NCBI GenBank assembly: GCA_023974075.1
Contig: CM043807.1
Location: forward strand, 1,434,623 to 1,498,622
Direction: 5' to 3'
DNA length: 64,000 bases
Origin: Chaenocephalus aceratus
Taxonomy: Eukaryota > Chordata > Actinopteri > Perciformes > Channichthyidae
Part shown: positions 33,548 to 44,356 of the stretch, piece after piece
Numbering within the stretch: the stretch's first letter is position 1
Layout of the letters: every line of letters begins with the position of its first letter
Notes under the pieces: model-generated
What the model was told of the DNA's origin: nothing
What the model saw: the letters and a program-made list of their open reading frames with translations, nothing else
The model's database searches: none
Position numbers and translations under genes: made by a program

Positions 33548-34440
33548 CCCCAGATGCTCTTCATATGCACATTCAGGGACTGGCTCCATCGTGCCTGAGG
33601 ACCCTCCTGGGACCCCCAACACAGCGGACTGCTTAGGATGAACCAGGACAGGGACACCTGTACCTGCCATGCAGCAGTGTGTGTGCCTCTTCTCTGTGGG
33701 GTCTTTCTTTCACTTGTGTGTCAACGTACACCTGAAACCTGTTGTTGCCAAACAATAATTTAACATTAGCTGGTAAGCCAAATGCATTCTGACCTAAGAG
33801 TGATACTTCTACGTACCAGAACGAGACATTAGTTGGCTTGTGTGAGCGAATACTAAAGCTTAAACTCAGGCACCTTTGCTTACATGTTTGGGTGTTCTTG
33901 AAGAAAGACACCAACAACCATTATTGTAGAGTATTCTCTTTTCTTTGGATGTGTTGAGAAGTCCAAAGCTTCTTTCATCTTTAAAATAAGTATGAAATAT
34001 TACGTCTCATTTCCACCAGTGTTTTTCTTAATTGCCAATTGCACTTTAAACCTAAATAGTTCTTATCTACTTTAAATTGCTGTTTATATGAACAGTTCTA
34101 AAGAGAATGTTCTTGTTAACCAGTTGATAACCCATCGCCTGGGGTTTAGAGGGCGACGAGTACGGTATGGGATGTGTTTCTGCAATGAAAGCAAAATGAT
34201 GTAAAATACTAATAGTAAATAGTTTTAAACGAAAACATATAATATAGAAATATCTGGGACTGTTTATTGACAAATGGAACATAGATATTAATTCAAATAA
34301 CACCCTCATTTATATTCTACTTTTTTAACCACCTCTTCTCCAGGATTATTGCCTATAATTACTACTTTTGAGAGAAGTACTTAAGGGCTGAAGGTTTGCA
34401 TTTATTATAAATAAAATAAAGATATGTTAAAACATCCTCC
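33548..34440 (+). other. gas7: gas7 3' untranslated region (probable)
   Basis: Unique, repeat-poor sequence runs from the stop codon to a cluster of AATAAA signals at 34410-34420. Cleavage would fall shortly after, near 34435-34450. No competing signal or mobile element interrupts it. Confidence 0.6.
34410..34420 (+). terminator. gas7: Overlapping polyadenylation signals of gas7
   Basis: Two overlapping AATAAA hexamers (34410-34415 and 34415-34420) occur about 860 bases after the gas7 stop and are the best poly(A) signals on + before the following intergenic DNA. Confidence 0.6.
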
Positions 34441-34610
34441 TTGCTGTGCTGATTTTTGCTTTCGTGGTGGTGTTTTGTAAAAAATATATAAACGCAAAAA
34501 GAGCTCAAATTCACAGCTTTAATAATGGTGATGTTATTAGTTCAGAAAAACATGCTGTAAGCAATTAGTACACACTGAACTAACCATTTACAAATCATTC
34601 ACTCTTAACC

Positions 34611-35216
34611 CTCCTGTCGTGTTCGGGTCAAATCTGACCGATTTACTACTTTCATCAATCATAACTTGTTTGTTTTACATTCGATCGCATCAAGGCTTCA
34701 TGACATCCTTCACAGGAGACATGTGAACATGTGAAATGGCTGATCAACACTTTCATTGAACTTTGGATGATTTAGTCAACTTTGAAACACCATGGTGTTC
34801 CCGGTCACACATGACCGCCATAAAGACAAGGAATTAGTAACCACACACACACACACACACTCTCTAGATGTGTGTGTGTCCCCTAATGTGCCCAACCCCC
34901 CATGTGAATCACACCTGGCACACACACACACACACACACACAACAATTTGACACATATCCCGCTCGTATGTGCCCCTCCCCCACATGGATCACACCTGGC
35001 ACACGCAACACATGTTCAGTGTCTGTTCTTTGTCTATGTACTGCAGTGTCTCATGTGTACCAGCAGTCTGATACGATATGTACAGTTTGAAAGGGTGTTA
35101 AATGAAATGTGGTGATGATTCATGGTTTTTGTGTTCATGTAATAGCAGCTAAAACAGGACCGGTCCAATTTGACCAAAGTCAGGGGGAGGAAAGGAAGAC
35201 GATAGAAGGGTTAGAT
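34611..35216. mobile_element. MITE-like element with TAACCCTYCTRTCGTC termini
   Basis: The left end reads TTAACCCTCCTGTCGTGTTC and the right end is the inverted GACGATAGAAGGGTTA, followed inward on both sides by GGTCAAAT/ATTTGACC-like motifs (TCAAATCTGACC and CCAATTTGACC). The 0.6 kb interior is non-coding and has CA runs. Flanking bases (TTAA left, TTAG right) would fit a TTAA target with one change. A common type of short fish element; superfamily not assigned. Confidence 0.6.
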
Positions 35217-36508
35217 GAAAGGTGTTGACATCTCACTCCACAATACGCAGTAAGCTGGTCACACATATGTGCAAACACCAGCTGCTGCTGTCGCTGACTC
35301 TACTCTCTGTCAGAGGGCCATTAGCACATCAAACGCTAAATAATCATGTTGTACCTAATGTTCTTTGGGATATAACTGTTAAGAATCAACCAAAGTCAAC
35401 TTGCTCAGCTAGACTTCTCTGCTGTCATCTCTACTCTCAGGACCCCAGCAGTTGATTTGTTTTAATCTAGTTTACAGGTGAGGTTGACTAGCATAAACTT
35501 AGGTTTTAGCTTCTCTATGTTTTTCATTTAGGCAAGGTCAGACATGATGGAATAACATGTTACATTCTGAGTAGATGCAAGCTTGGGCAGTGAACCACAG
35601 TGAAGACGTTAGAAGAGCTGGGTAGCTTTTACGCCAGATTGACATTTTAATGACATGTCAAATGTAAATAAATGATTGGCTAATGATGTTCATAATTAAC
35701 TGATAACGAGTACAGTACTTATAAATGTATCAATATTTGACTATCTTTTGGGGATTTTTGAAAACAGTCAAAACATATTACATTATGAAGAGGAACAAAA
35801 CAAAGTCTTTAGAGTCTTCAATCATGCAAAGAATAAAGGAGTCCATTGGGGAATGCACATTAACACGAGAGGTGAAACAGTGAGTGTCCTTCTGTCCCCC
35901 CCGGTTTGCTCTAATCCACCATGAGCTTCTGCAGAGAGAGAGTCCAGGGAGCTGACAGACTGGTCGTCTCGGAGGATCTTCCCCCCTGAGCTGGGGCACC
36001 TCAGCAGGCCGGGGTACGGAGTGCGTAACCCTAGTGGAGTACAGACAAACAGGAGCAAGAACAAGTAAGGGAACCGTTTGGAAGTACTCTTCGAGTACAA
36101 CACGAAGCAAACACAAACAGTCTTAAATAACTGCGCAGTTGTGTTTGTTCATAATGAATAAATCCTTCAAAATGTAGTTTCTAAAAAGTATGTGAGCCCA
36201 TAGACCTCAACAAAAGCTAGTTAGAGTTTAGGGTTAACAAACCTAGTTCAGTCAGTGAAGTAAGATTGGAGGTGTGATTTGACTTATAATCAGCTGATGT
36301 GTAACATCAAGGAGATATCAGAGATATCAGAGCACCTACGATCAACAATTGCTGGTTTGTATAAAGCTGGGACGGGTTACACAATAGACCAGGGGTTTTC
36401 AAAGTGTGGGAAGGTGACCTCACCTCAGAGAACATAAGAACAGAACAGCCCCCCCTCCCAATTATTATTGCTATTCTTATTATTATTATTGTTGGTGTTG
36501 TTATAATG
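35217..36508. other. Intergenic sequence with a hAT-like stub
   Basis: Mostly unique sequence. At 36390 the phrase CAGGGGTTTTCAAAGTGTGG resembles a hAT terminus but no partner end was found. On - around 35930-36035 there are possible splice acceptors and open frames without recognised family motifs. Confidence 0.35.
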
Positions 36509-37190
36509 CAGGGGTATTCAATTGCATTTCAAAGAGGTCCAGTAAGAGAACATGTCATTAAAGGCTCTGTTTTCGCTGTCTACCTCCCGCCATTTGAAAT
36601 GACTCCGACTGTTTCCCTCCTCTCGTCTCTGTGTTTGAATCTATCGCTGACTCACTGACTGCACCCATTTGATTCACTGAGTAGCGTCACCTCCTTAAAA
36701 CATTAAACAATAACTTTTTTAAACCTTTTTATCTTTATCATTTAAACATAGTGTATAAAACTCCCCCGCTACTTGGGACTATTCCTAAGCCCCAATGGTC
36801 TCAACCATATTGCATCAGGACACTGGCAGCGATAGGACAATTGAGTGTTGTTCAGTTTGTGTGTTGTGGAACATGCGTGTGCGTGCATGAAAATATACCA
36901 CACACCCAATTACAATTGCATGTTCAATTCACTGCCCTGGAAGTTAATAAAGTTGTTAAAGTTGGAACAGCCTGTGGACAGCCGTTCTTCCTCGCATGTC
37001 AGTCGCCGACACCTTCTTACAGAGGACAGGCAAATCTAGCTGCAGCACGACCCGTATATTTTCACACGCCGTGTTCGCAAAACATATTTTTAAACATTGT
37101 AACATCGTGGATACATCCTTATATGCACACTGAACGTCAACTTTGCCTCCTTATTTCACTCAGCCCTACTTTAGTGGGAACAATGAGTCT
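36509..37190. mobile_element. hAT-type element, left end only
   Basis: CAGGGGTATTCAATTGCATT with CAAAGAGGTCCAG just inside matches, inverted, the right end at about 60880-60925 (GGACCTTTAAGATTTGTATT then GAGTACCCCTG). The interior has no transposase motif and the right terminus was not found before the LINE fragment at 37190. Confidence 0.4.
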
Positions 37191-37740
37191 GCGTCTTTGA
37201 TGCACACAGGAATAAACGCAGATCATCCTCTGGCTGCAACCTTGACCGGAACTTGCTCTTGGGGTTTAGTGATGTATTTAAAGCCAGGGGGGAGGTTTGG
37301 TTGAGGGAGATGAAGTCATCGGGCTGTTGCCAGGTTTCGGTGAGCAGAAGGAAGTCAAGGGATTTTTCCAAGATTAGTTCATGGAGGATGAGGGCTTTCT
37401 TGTTGAGTGATCGGATGTTAAGGAGGGCAATGTTAGTTGAGTGGGAGGGGCGTGGTGTGGTCACAGGCTGAAGAGGTAAGAGGTTGTCCAGGTTGACAGT
37501 GCGGGGGGGAACGTGAGATGGGGGGGAGGAGCGGAGAGGAGGTGGAAGGAAGTGTGTTATTATCATTTTTGGTGGTTGAGGGCGGTGGAATCCACTCCAG
37601 GTATTTGGGCCAGCTCAGAGCAGAGGGCGCGGTGGAATCAAGCGGCAAACTCTGGGGAACAGCCGGGACGCCAATACGGAAGTGCCACACACTGCAGTTC
37701 ATACATGGGCCGCTAGGGACTGCTGCAGAAAGGAGCAATT
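37190..37740 (-). pseudogene. LINE fragment, ORF2 endonuclease start (L2/CR1 group)
   Basis: On - from about 37738: a Pro/Ser-rich leader, then TNIALLNIRSLNKKALILHE, LDFLLLTETWQQPDDF and SLNQTSP. LNIRSLNKK and LLTETW are the first two motifs of an L2-type APE endonuclease. It breaks off after about 60 residues of the domain, near 37200. The 5' part survives without the RT, the reverse of normal 5' truncation. Confidence 0.7.
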
Positions 37741-39285
37741 TCCATAGACCCCCATGTTAAAATGCCCAACTTTACAGCAGAAAAAAACATGTTTCTACCC
37801 ATGGATGCAATAAATATTATTATGAATATAGTTAGATTCCACCTTCATGATTATGGATCTGTGAATGAAATGTTTTCTAACACGACCCTTTTATTTATAT
37901 TAGGTCTTAAAGTGTTTGCATAAATTAGGGCGTGGTCACATTGAGTGACAGCTCTGTCAAGTGACTGATGAAGCTCAGCACAAGTTCAGGCAGGAAGACC
38001 TAACACTCCGTATTGCTCGTCATGGCAATACTCGCTCCCTTCACTGGATGACAGGGAGCGCCACTCCTTAGCCAACCTATCACTTCCCTCCATTCACAAG
38101 CCTAATTATCGCACCTGTTAATCCCTCTATATATGCTCTCCCTTTTCTATCAGCTGTCTTCCAGGCGTCAACGCGCAAGCAGCAGCAGGGCTTCGTCCCA
38201 GCTCCAGGCATTATTCATCAGCTCCGCAGTCTTGCGGATTAAGCTACAGACGGCGTTCCCCAGTCGGCTAGCGGGTCCAGCCGGCCGCCCCGCAAACCCG
38301 GACGCGGGAGGAAAAGACAAGGAAATCGGGCTCCACGGAAGTTCCTCCGGGCTTAATGGAAATGGGCTACTTCACGCAAACAATTGACGCACGCCTTCAG
38401 GGGATCACTGGCTCAAATGCGGCGCTTCCGGCTTCACGCGGAACGGTCCTCATCGCAGGCGAAGCTTTACCCATTCTGGCTTCAACCACAACCCCTCCTG
38501 CAGGCAGGCAGGCAGGGCTTAAGCTACATCCCACTGAAGTTACTTCCTCCTGCGCCTCACCTCTAAAACAGGCGTCAGGGTAGCGCTGGCAAAAGGCAGT
38601 TGCAACAAATTGACGAGATGTTTCGTTATATTGGTATGACATTTGGGTCATGCAGAACGAGATCAATACCTTTTGAGAGAGGGGCGTGACGCGTGCATGT
38701 GTGCGTGGGTATGGTAGAGCGAGCGAGCGGGATACATGCTTTCTAGAAGTAAACAAGGCAGCAGAAAAAGGAAGGTCTGTGATCTTGCGAATCTATCTCG
38801 CGAAACAGAAGAGCTAAATAAATGCAACGACCTCCCAAGAAGAGCTCGCTCTCTCCAGTCTTTAAAAATGTTTGTAATGTTAACTACTGTAAATTGGTCG
38901 AACGAATGCCTCCTCATCCGGAAGCTGACCGAGCAGACCCGAGCAGCAGTCGAGAGGAGCCGAGCGCATCCGCGAAGCACACGTCAGAGTTCCCGTTAGC
39001 CGGCAAATCTAAATCTCTTCGGTCAAAATAATTTCCCTTTAGAGCAATACCGCTTCAGTTGCGCCACTTATGTGACAGACAAGAAGAGTATGTGACAGAC
39101 AAGAATAGTCAACTCTAATGTCTAACACTTAATGTGGAGAAAGAGATGTCCTGTATGGGTTGATTGTGCGTTGATCTGTTGGTAATGCCTCGGGGTTCCA
39201 GTGGGCATGTAAACAAATGCATAATGCTGCGCTATACTTTGTGGCCTCATCCAGTTGCATAGCGACACTTATTGTGTAGTTGTCT
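37741..39285. other. GC-rich and mixed sequence, unassigned
   Basis: 37.9-38.6 kb is GC-richer with a TATA-like phrase (CTCTATATATGCTC, 38126) and several overlapping short open frames on both strands. 38.7-39.0 kb has a basic short frame beginning MLSRSKQGSRKRKV. It may be the 5' part of a retroelement or transposon. Nothing matched a family I can name. Confidence 0.3.
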
Positions 39286-40605
39286 ATTAATAAGCAGGTA
39301 GTCATATCATTAGCTAGAGCTAGCTGGATCTGATCGATATGGACATAAACGCGAGTGAAGTCTAATCTGACGGGAGAGAGAGATCAGCTGCTGCTGACGA
39401 GTCGAGACTCGACACGCAGCTCTGCATGATCACCTGCAGCGGTGAGCGGAACAAAACCACACACTTCAGGTTATCACACCTAGTTATTTTAATTACCTCT
39501 CAAACTACCTAAACTAGTTATAGATATGTTTAGTTTTACTGTCGGGTCACTCATTACTGGATCCGCGAGCTGCATGATACTGGCATAATAGATTGCCCGA
39601 TCGGGCAACCAGCAGGTGAGGCTTCATTGCCCGAGCTAAATACTAGATGGCCCCGGGCCATCGGGCAGTCCTTAATGTCGAGCCCATCCAGTGAGCCAGG
39701 GAGCTGGTTATTCTCTCAGACGTGGACTTACTTATCCTGGCCCTGAAACCAGTCATCTGGTTGAGTGTGGTTGGGTCAGGGGTGTGGTTCCTTGCACTCG
39801 GAGTCGGGCTAACGTCCACGCTAGCTGCTACATGCTTTGCATTTAGGTGATGCTTTAGGCTTGATGTGCTGCGGTTGATATGCAAATTCTTTTTTGCATA
39901 ATTTGCACACAACCGTGCTCTTGTCGACGCTTCCATCCGTCCGTTATTAATAAGCAGGTAGTCATATCATTAGCTAGAGCTAGCTGGATCTGATCGATAT
40001 GGACATAAACGCGAGTGAAGTCTAAATCTGACGGGAGAGAGAGATCAGCTGCTGCTGACGAGTCGAGACTCGACACGCAGCTCTGCATGATCACCTGCAG
40101 CGGTGAGCGGAACAAAACACACACTTCAGGTTATCACACCTAGTTATTTTAATTTACCTCTCAAACTACCTAAACTAGTTATAGATATGTTTAGTTTTAC
40201 TGTCGGGTCACTCATTACTGGATCCGCGAGCTGCATGATACTGGCATAATAGATTGCCCGATCGGGCAACCAGCAGGTGAGGCTTCATTGCCCGAGCTAA
40301 ATACTAGATGGCCCCGGGCCATCGGGCAGTCCTTAATGTCGAGCCCATCCAGTGAGCCAGGGAGCTGGTTATTCTCTCAGACGTGGACTTACTTATCCTG
40401 GCCCTGAAACCAGTCATCTGGTTGAGTGTGGGTTGGGTCAGGGTGTGGTTCCTTGCACTCGGAGTCGGGCTAACGTCCACGCTAGCTGCTACATGCTTTG
40501 CATTTAGGTGATGCTTTAGGCTTGATGTGCTGCGGTGATATGCAAATTCTTTTTTGCATAATTTGCACACAACCGTGCTCTTGTCGACGCTTCCATCCGT
40601 CCGTT
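39286..40605. repeat. 660-bp tandem duplication (two copies)
   Basis: 39286-39945 and 39946-40605 are near-identical, starting TTAATAAGCAGGTAGTCATA and ending at TTCCATCCGTCCGTT, and differ by a handful of single-base indels and substitutions. Each copy contains the palindrome GCCCGATCGGGC and the same - strand BED-finger exon. The copies are head to tail without spacer, so this is a local duplication within a hAT remnant. Confidence 0.93.
39643..39936 (-). pseudogene. hAT transposase N-terminus, duplicated copy
   Basis: The frame contains STSSLKHHLNAKHVAASVDV and FRARISKSTSERITSSLAHW, identical to the neighbouring copy at 40304-40669. The Cys pair of the finger is lost to a frame change (LCANYAKKN). 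It ends in the same out-of-family tail. No catalytic part. Confidence 0.7.
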
Positions 40606-40669
40606 TTTTAAAACAAAATGTCCCATCCACGGGGCCGACCGAAGCGGTCTCATCAGCTTGTTCCTTCAT
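40304..40669 (-). pseudogene. hAT transposase N-terminus with complete BED zinc finger
   Basis: 121 residues from an ATG at 40669. The BED finger reads CKLCKKEFAYHRSTSSLKHH with LNAKH following (Cys-x2-Cys ... His-x4-His), preceded by DGSVDKSTVV. LNQMTGFRARISKSTSERIT and SSLAHW follow, as in ZBED/hAT transposases before the catalytic domain. The frame then runs into unrelated sequence and stops, so only the DNA-binding start survives. The element's right terminus probably lies at 40800-40895. Confidence 0.78.
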
Positions 40670-40789
40670 GTTTGACTATTGTTCACCGTGGTTTGTTGTT
40701 GTTTGAAGTCCCATGCTGAAGTCATGAACGTTAGTTGGTGCTCCAGTATAATCGGTACGCCTGAAACTCATCCAGTGAGAAACGTTCTG

Positions 40790-40895
40790 CTGTGCAAAAA
40801 TAAGTGCGATTAAAATGCGTAAACATTTTTAACGCGTTAATTTTTGTGTAATTAATTAATCTTAATTAACGCGTTAAAGTCCCGGCCCTAATTAT
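40790..40895. mobile_element. hAT right terminus (TTAACGCG family)
   Basis: ACGCGTTAATTTTTG, then TTAATTAACGCGTTAAAGTC and CCGGCCCTA at the end. It resembles the ends of the inner hAT at 20778-22427. The left end of this element was not found. Confidence 0.6.
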
Positions 40896-41183
40896 TACCT
40901 TTTATAATTAAAACAGATTATTGTTTAACCCTCGTCCTGGTTGTTTTGAGTGTTCCTTCTTTTAAAGCAAACTCATAGAATCGGCGCGGAGAAGTGAAAC
41001 CTTCTCCTTCAGTACTAACGGAACTAAATGGGAAACATACGGGGAAAAGTACTCCGGTGTGAACGCGCCTATTGCTCCCGTCTGTTTGTTTTTTTTAACT
41101 GGAAGGGTAAAATAGCTAAACAGTTTCTTACAAGCACACATTCTGACCTCACTAGCAGTACTTTGAGTGCACTAAATACTTAC

Positions 41184-42240
41184 GCTCCAAGAACTGTGGG
41201 TCCTCCTCACGCAGGTATAATGGGAGGGCTCGATGGGCTGCATTAAGTTTCATTTGGACATCCTGTACTTCCTGGAAAGACAAGCAAAAACTAGCATAAT
41301 TAAAAAGCAATGGCTTTTTAAATTAATACATATTTATTTTTGATTGTTGTCAAATTCAATTAATCATTTCGAATATTTTCCCCCCCCCTATTTGTTATTG
41401 TTATATTTGTGATACTCTTCTGAAAAATACAATCCAGTATCTTTTACAATATCTGTTTATTATTTGTGAATTTGAATGAATGTGGTTTTGTGTAAAAGTA
41501 AATAAGCATTGATACTATGGTGTGTTCCAATCAAGTAATTTAGCCTCGGCTGTCATTGGAAAAACTTGATTTGGACCAAACTTCTATTGAACTCACCTGG
41601 AGATCACAAATCCTTAGGATTTCACGCAGGGCCTCAGATACCTTGCCAGTGCGTGCCGCCTTCTGCCTGTACAAGGCAATCAGTCGCAGGGTGTGTCCGT
41701 CTAGTTCAGAAAATAACTGGTTCCGTAGGTTGACGTTTGTGATTCGGTGAAACTCGGCACAAACCTACAGGAACACACACATGTATAAAGATCATTAATG
41801 TATATGCAACTGTACAATGATTAGTGAGGCAACCTGTGTTGTTGTTTTGGTAAAGATATATTGCAACATGATCATATTCAAAGTATTCATTTATTTTGTA
41901 TTATTATTTATATTATAAAAATAAATATCGTTTCATAATATATTAACATTGAACAACAACACTGTTCCATTGTGTGCAAAATAGGCAGTTTTTGCAAGCA
42001 CAATTGGGAAACGGTGTGCAGACTATGAGAAAGATGTGACAAGAGGCAGAAAAGAGAAAGATTAAAATGTCTGTGAGAGCGTCTGTGTTTTACCTGTGAT
42101 TCCATCCGGAGGGCCGGCCATTTCTCTAAAAAGTCCCCGACCAAGGGATTTTCCTGAACGATCTCCTGGCGACGAAGGCCAAAAGTCGTCTGCATGAGCT
42201 TTTCTATCAAGATGAGGTTCTTCTCACTTTTCTCAACTTC
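41184..42240 (-). CDS. Uncharacterised teleost protein, three internal exons
   Basis: Three exons on - have clean borders: 42240-42094 (49 codons), 41764-41597 (56 codons) and 41271-41184. All are phase 0 at the first two joins and free of stops: EVEKSEKNLILIEKLMQTTF, GLRRQEIVQE, DFLEKWPALRMESQ; VCAEFHRITNVNLRNQLFSE, LDGHTLRLIALYRQKAARTG; EVQDVQMKLNAAHRALPLYL, REEDPQFLER. The MxxTFxxRRxEIV...DFxxRWPAL...FxRIT pattern occurs in a large, unnamed vertebrate protein family (often with SAM-domain relatives) that I remember but cannot name with certainty. The upstream start and the downstream end were not located. Intact splice sites suggest a host gene or domesticated copy rather than debris. Confidence 0.6.
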
Positions 42241-42390
42241 CTGCAATGATAAATGATTGAAATGTAAAAAATGCAAGAGTCATAGACACATGGCAAAGGG
42301 CTAACTCTACTGGCTATGCTTCAAACGATAGTGCCTAAATAACTGAGCCCGGGTTTCTGACGAGACAGCACACACTTTGCACTTCCACGC

Positions 42391-43222
42391 CATTGAACCA
42401 TTTGAACCATTCAACTTCAACAAAGCATGATGATCGGATCTGTAGAAAGGCCAGTTCTGTTCAAGTTACCTTGAATATTGAGTCTCACTGCAGAGTTTTA
42501 ATACAAGTTTGCAGTTTTCATTAGCTTACTGTCACTAGCAAACATGCCTGTGTGTAGGCCTCAACGTAATTGTGGAAAACAGCTCTAGCTAGCTACTAGC
42601 TTAATTCAGGAATAACATCACATTTACCAGAGAATAGCGGATAACATTAAGCACCAGTAACACACTTATAAACAGTAGGGCTGCCGTTGACTGATAGGAG
42701 TTACTAGCTAAAGTTAACATGCTGCTGCTCTGACGTTAACGTCCTTACACTCCATTGAACCATTTCAACCATGCAACTTCAACAAAGCATGATGATCGGA
42801 TTACTGTAGAAAGGCCAGTTCTGTTCAATGTTCTGAATACCTAATTAAATAAATAAGGCTACTGGAAAAAAGTTCTAAATTAATTAAATGAAAAAACAGA
42901 ACACAGTATGGGTTAGCAATAAGTTACCTTGAATATTGAGGAGTCTCACGGCTATGCGGCAAAAATAAATGTGCAGAGTTTTAATACAAGCTTGCCGTTT
43001 TCATTAGCTTACTGTCACTAGCATCAATGTAATTGTGGAAAACAGCTCTAGCTAGCTACTAGCTTAATTCAGGAGTATTCAGGAATGACATCACATTTAC
43101 CAGATAATAGCGTTAATAAGCACCAGTAAGTAACACACTTTTAAACAGTAGGGCTGACGTTGACTAATAGGAGTTTCTAGCTTAAGTTAACATGCTGCTG
43201 CTCTAACGTTAACGTCCTTACA
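42391..43222. repeat. Direct duplication inside an intron (about 350 and 470 bp copies)
   Basis: Copy 1 (42391-42750) and copy 2 (42753-43222) share CATTGAACCATTT, AAAGCATGATGATCGGAT, AGAGTTTTAATACAAG, AACAGCTCTAGCTAGCTACT and GCTGCTGCTCT-AACGTTAACG. Copy 2 has an extra AT-rich block of about 85 bases, and copy 1 has unique bases of its own. Confidence 0.85.
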
Positions 43223-43400
43223 GTACTTAACCGGCAGTCCGACATTCAAAAAATAGCGCGAAGCAGCCGGTAACTACGGCGCTGTGCACGTAACTCTGAA
43301 TTTAACAATGGGGTCTAACGATCACATATGATCTTCGGGTGGTATATCCTTACAATATTATACAAGAAAAACCGTTTTAACGACTTATTTTGATACTTAC

Positions 43401-43470
43401 AAGTTAAACCATGTGTGGAATCCCTTCGCTTGCAAGAGCCGCCATGTTGGATGGATTTTCTCGATTCGTT
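43401..43470 (-). other. Possible 5' exon of the three-exon gene
   Basis: On - the sequence has AACATGGCGGCTCTTGCAAG and then a good donor, GTAAGT (43395-43400). The surrounding 43.2-43.5 kb is CpG-richer. The ATG frame stops before the donor, so it would be a non-coding leader or the call is wrong. Confidence 0.25.
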
Positions 43471-43675
43471 GCAACGTCATGACGTCAGACGCTGCGTGAC
43501 TGTTCACTCATAAGTTATAATTCAAATTTGAATATTCACTCATAAACTATGATCCACATACAATTAAACAGCACTTTTCGTTAAAAGAACGTATACGTTT
43601 ATTGTTCGGTTGACTTGATATTTGGTTTTGATTGCAGTACACATAATACTTATGAGTTAATAGTACTGTTGGGGT

Positions 43676-44216
43676 TTACAGTGTAGATTCCAGCGTCTTT
43701 ATCAACTTTTCGGCTCGGTGAAGGTCCCGTGCTGTAGTTTGTAAGGTATCTTCTAATGTCGAAATTCTTTGTTCAGCTTCGTCCATACACTGAAGTTGAT
43801 TCTCAAGGGCCTGGTTTGTTGGAGCTAGTGCTTCTTTCATTGTTGAGACTTGACTAGTCACAATCTCCAATCGATTATCAATTCCATCGAGAGTATTAAA
43901 TATCTCAGAACGTTGAGATATTTGAGACATTATCTCAACAAACGAAGGATTTCTATCATCCTCTTGAGACTCATCCTCCGGTTCTGGTAGGCCTTGGTTG
44001 CCTCGTGTTTTTTTTCTTGGCATCCTTCTTTCTTTTTCTTTCTTTTTATAGCAGGAGTCTTTCCTTAGATGTCGACTCTTAACTATAGTCGATAAAGATA
44101 TTAAGCTTTTTCTCTGAGTGGAGGTAAAAAACTCAAATTAATCACTGAGGTTGTGCGGAGCTCTCAGATCAGGCTGCCATCTTGTTCCTCTTGTTGCCTC
44201 TTTTGAATGACGAATA
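43676..44216 (-). pseudogene. L1-type LINE 5' end with ORF1 N-terminus
   Basis: ORF1 starts at 44023 (MPRKKTRGNQGLPEPEDESQ) and runs 115 residues through a coiled-coil segment (DNRLEIVTSQVSTMKEAL, QRISTLEDTLQTT, RAEKLIKTLESTL). It resembles the N-terminal half of fish L1 ORF1 proteins, which form trimers on RNA. About 190 bases of 5' UTR (CTTTCTTTTT run; AGGCTGCCATCTTG) precede it. The RNA-recognition half, ORF2 and the 3' end are absent. Confidence 0.65.
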
Positions 44217-44285
44217 CACACTACCGCTGCCTGCTGGTAAGGACAGTTATTGGCACTCGTCAACTGAAGTCTTTGCGGTGTGTTC

Positions 44286-44327
44286 GTAGGCGGGCGGCGT
44301 AGGCGGGCGGCGTAGGCGGGCGGCGTA
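44286..44327. repeat. 13-bp tandem repeat, three copies
   Basis: GTAGGCGGGCGGC three times in a row, just upstream of the YqaJ-like gene. Confidence 0.95.
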
Positions 44328-44356
44328 GCGGACGTAAAAGTCGGGACGCCTTCGGT

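Noticed and set aside
38133..39031. Several short frames suggesting a gene in GC-rich DNA
   Set aside because: No family motif, no consistent splice pattern; described only as unassigned sequence.
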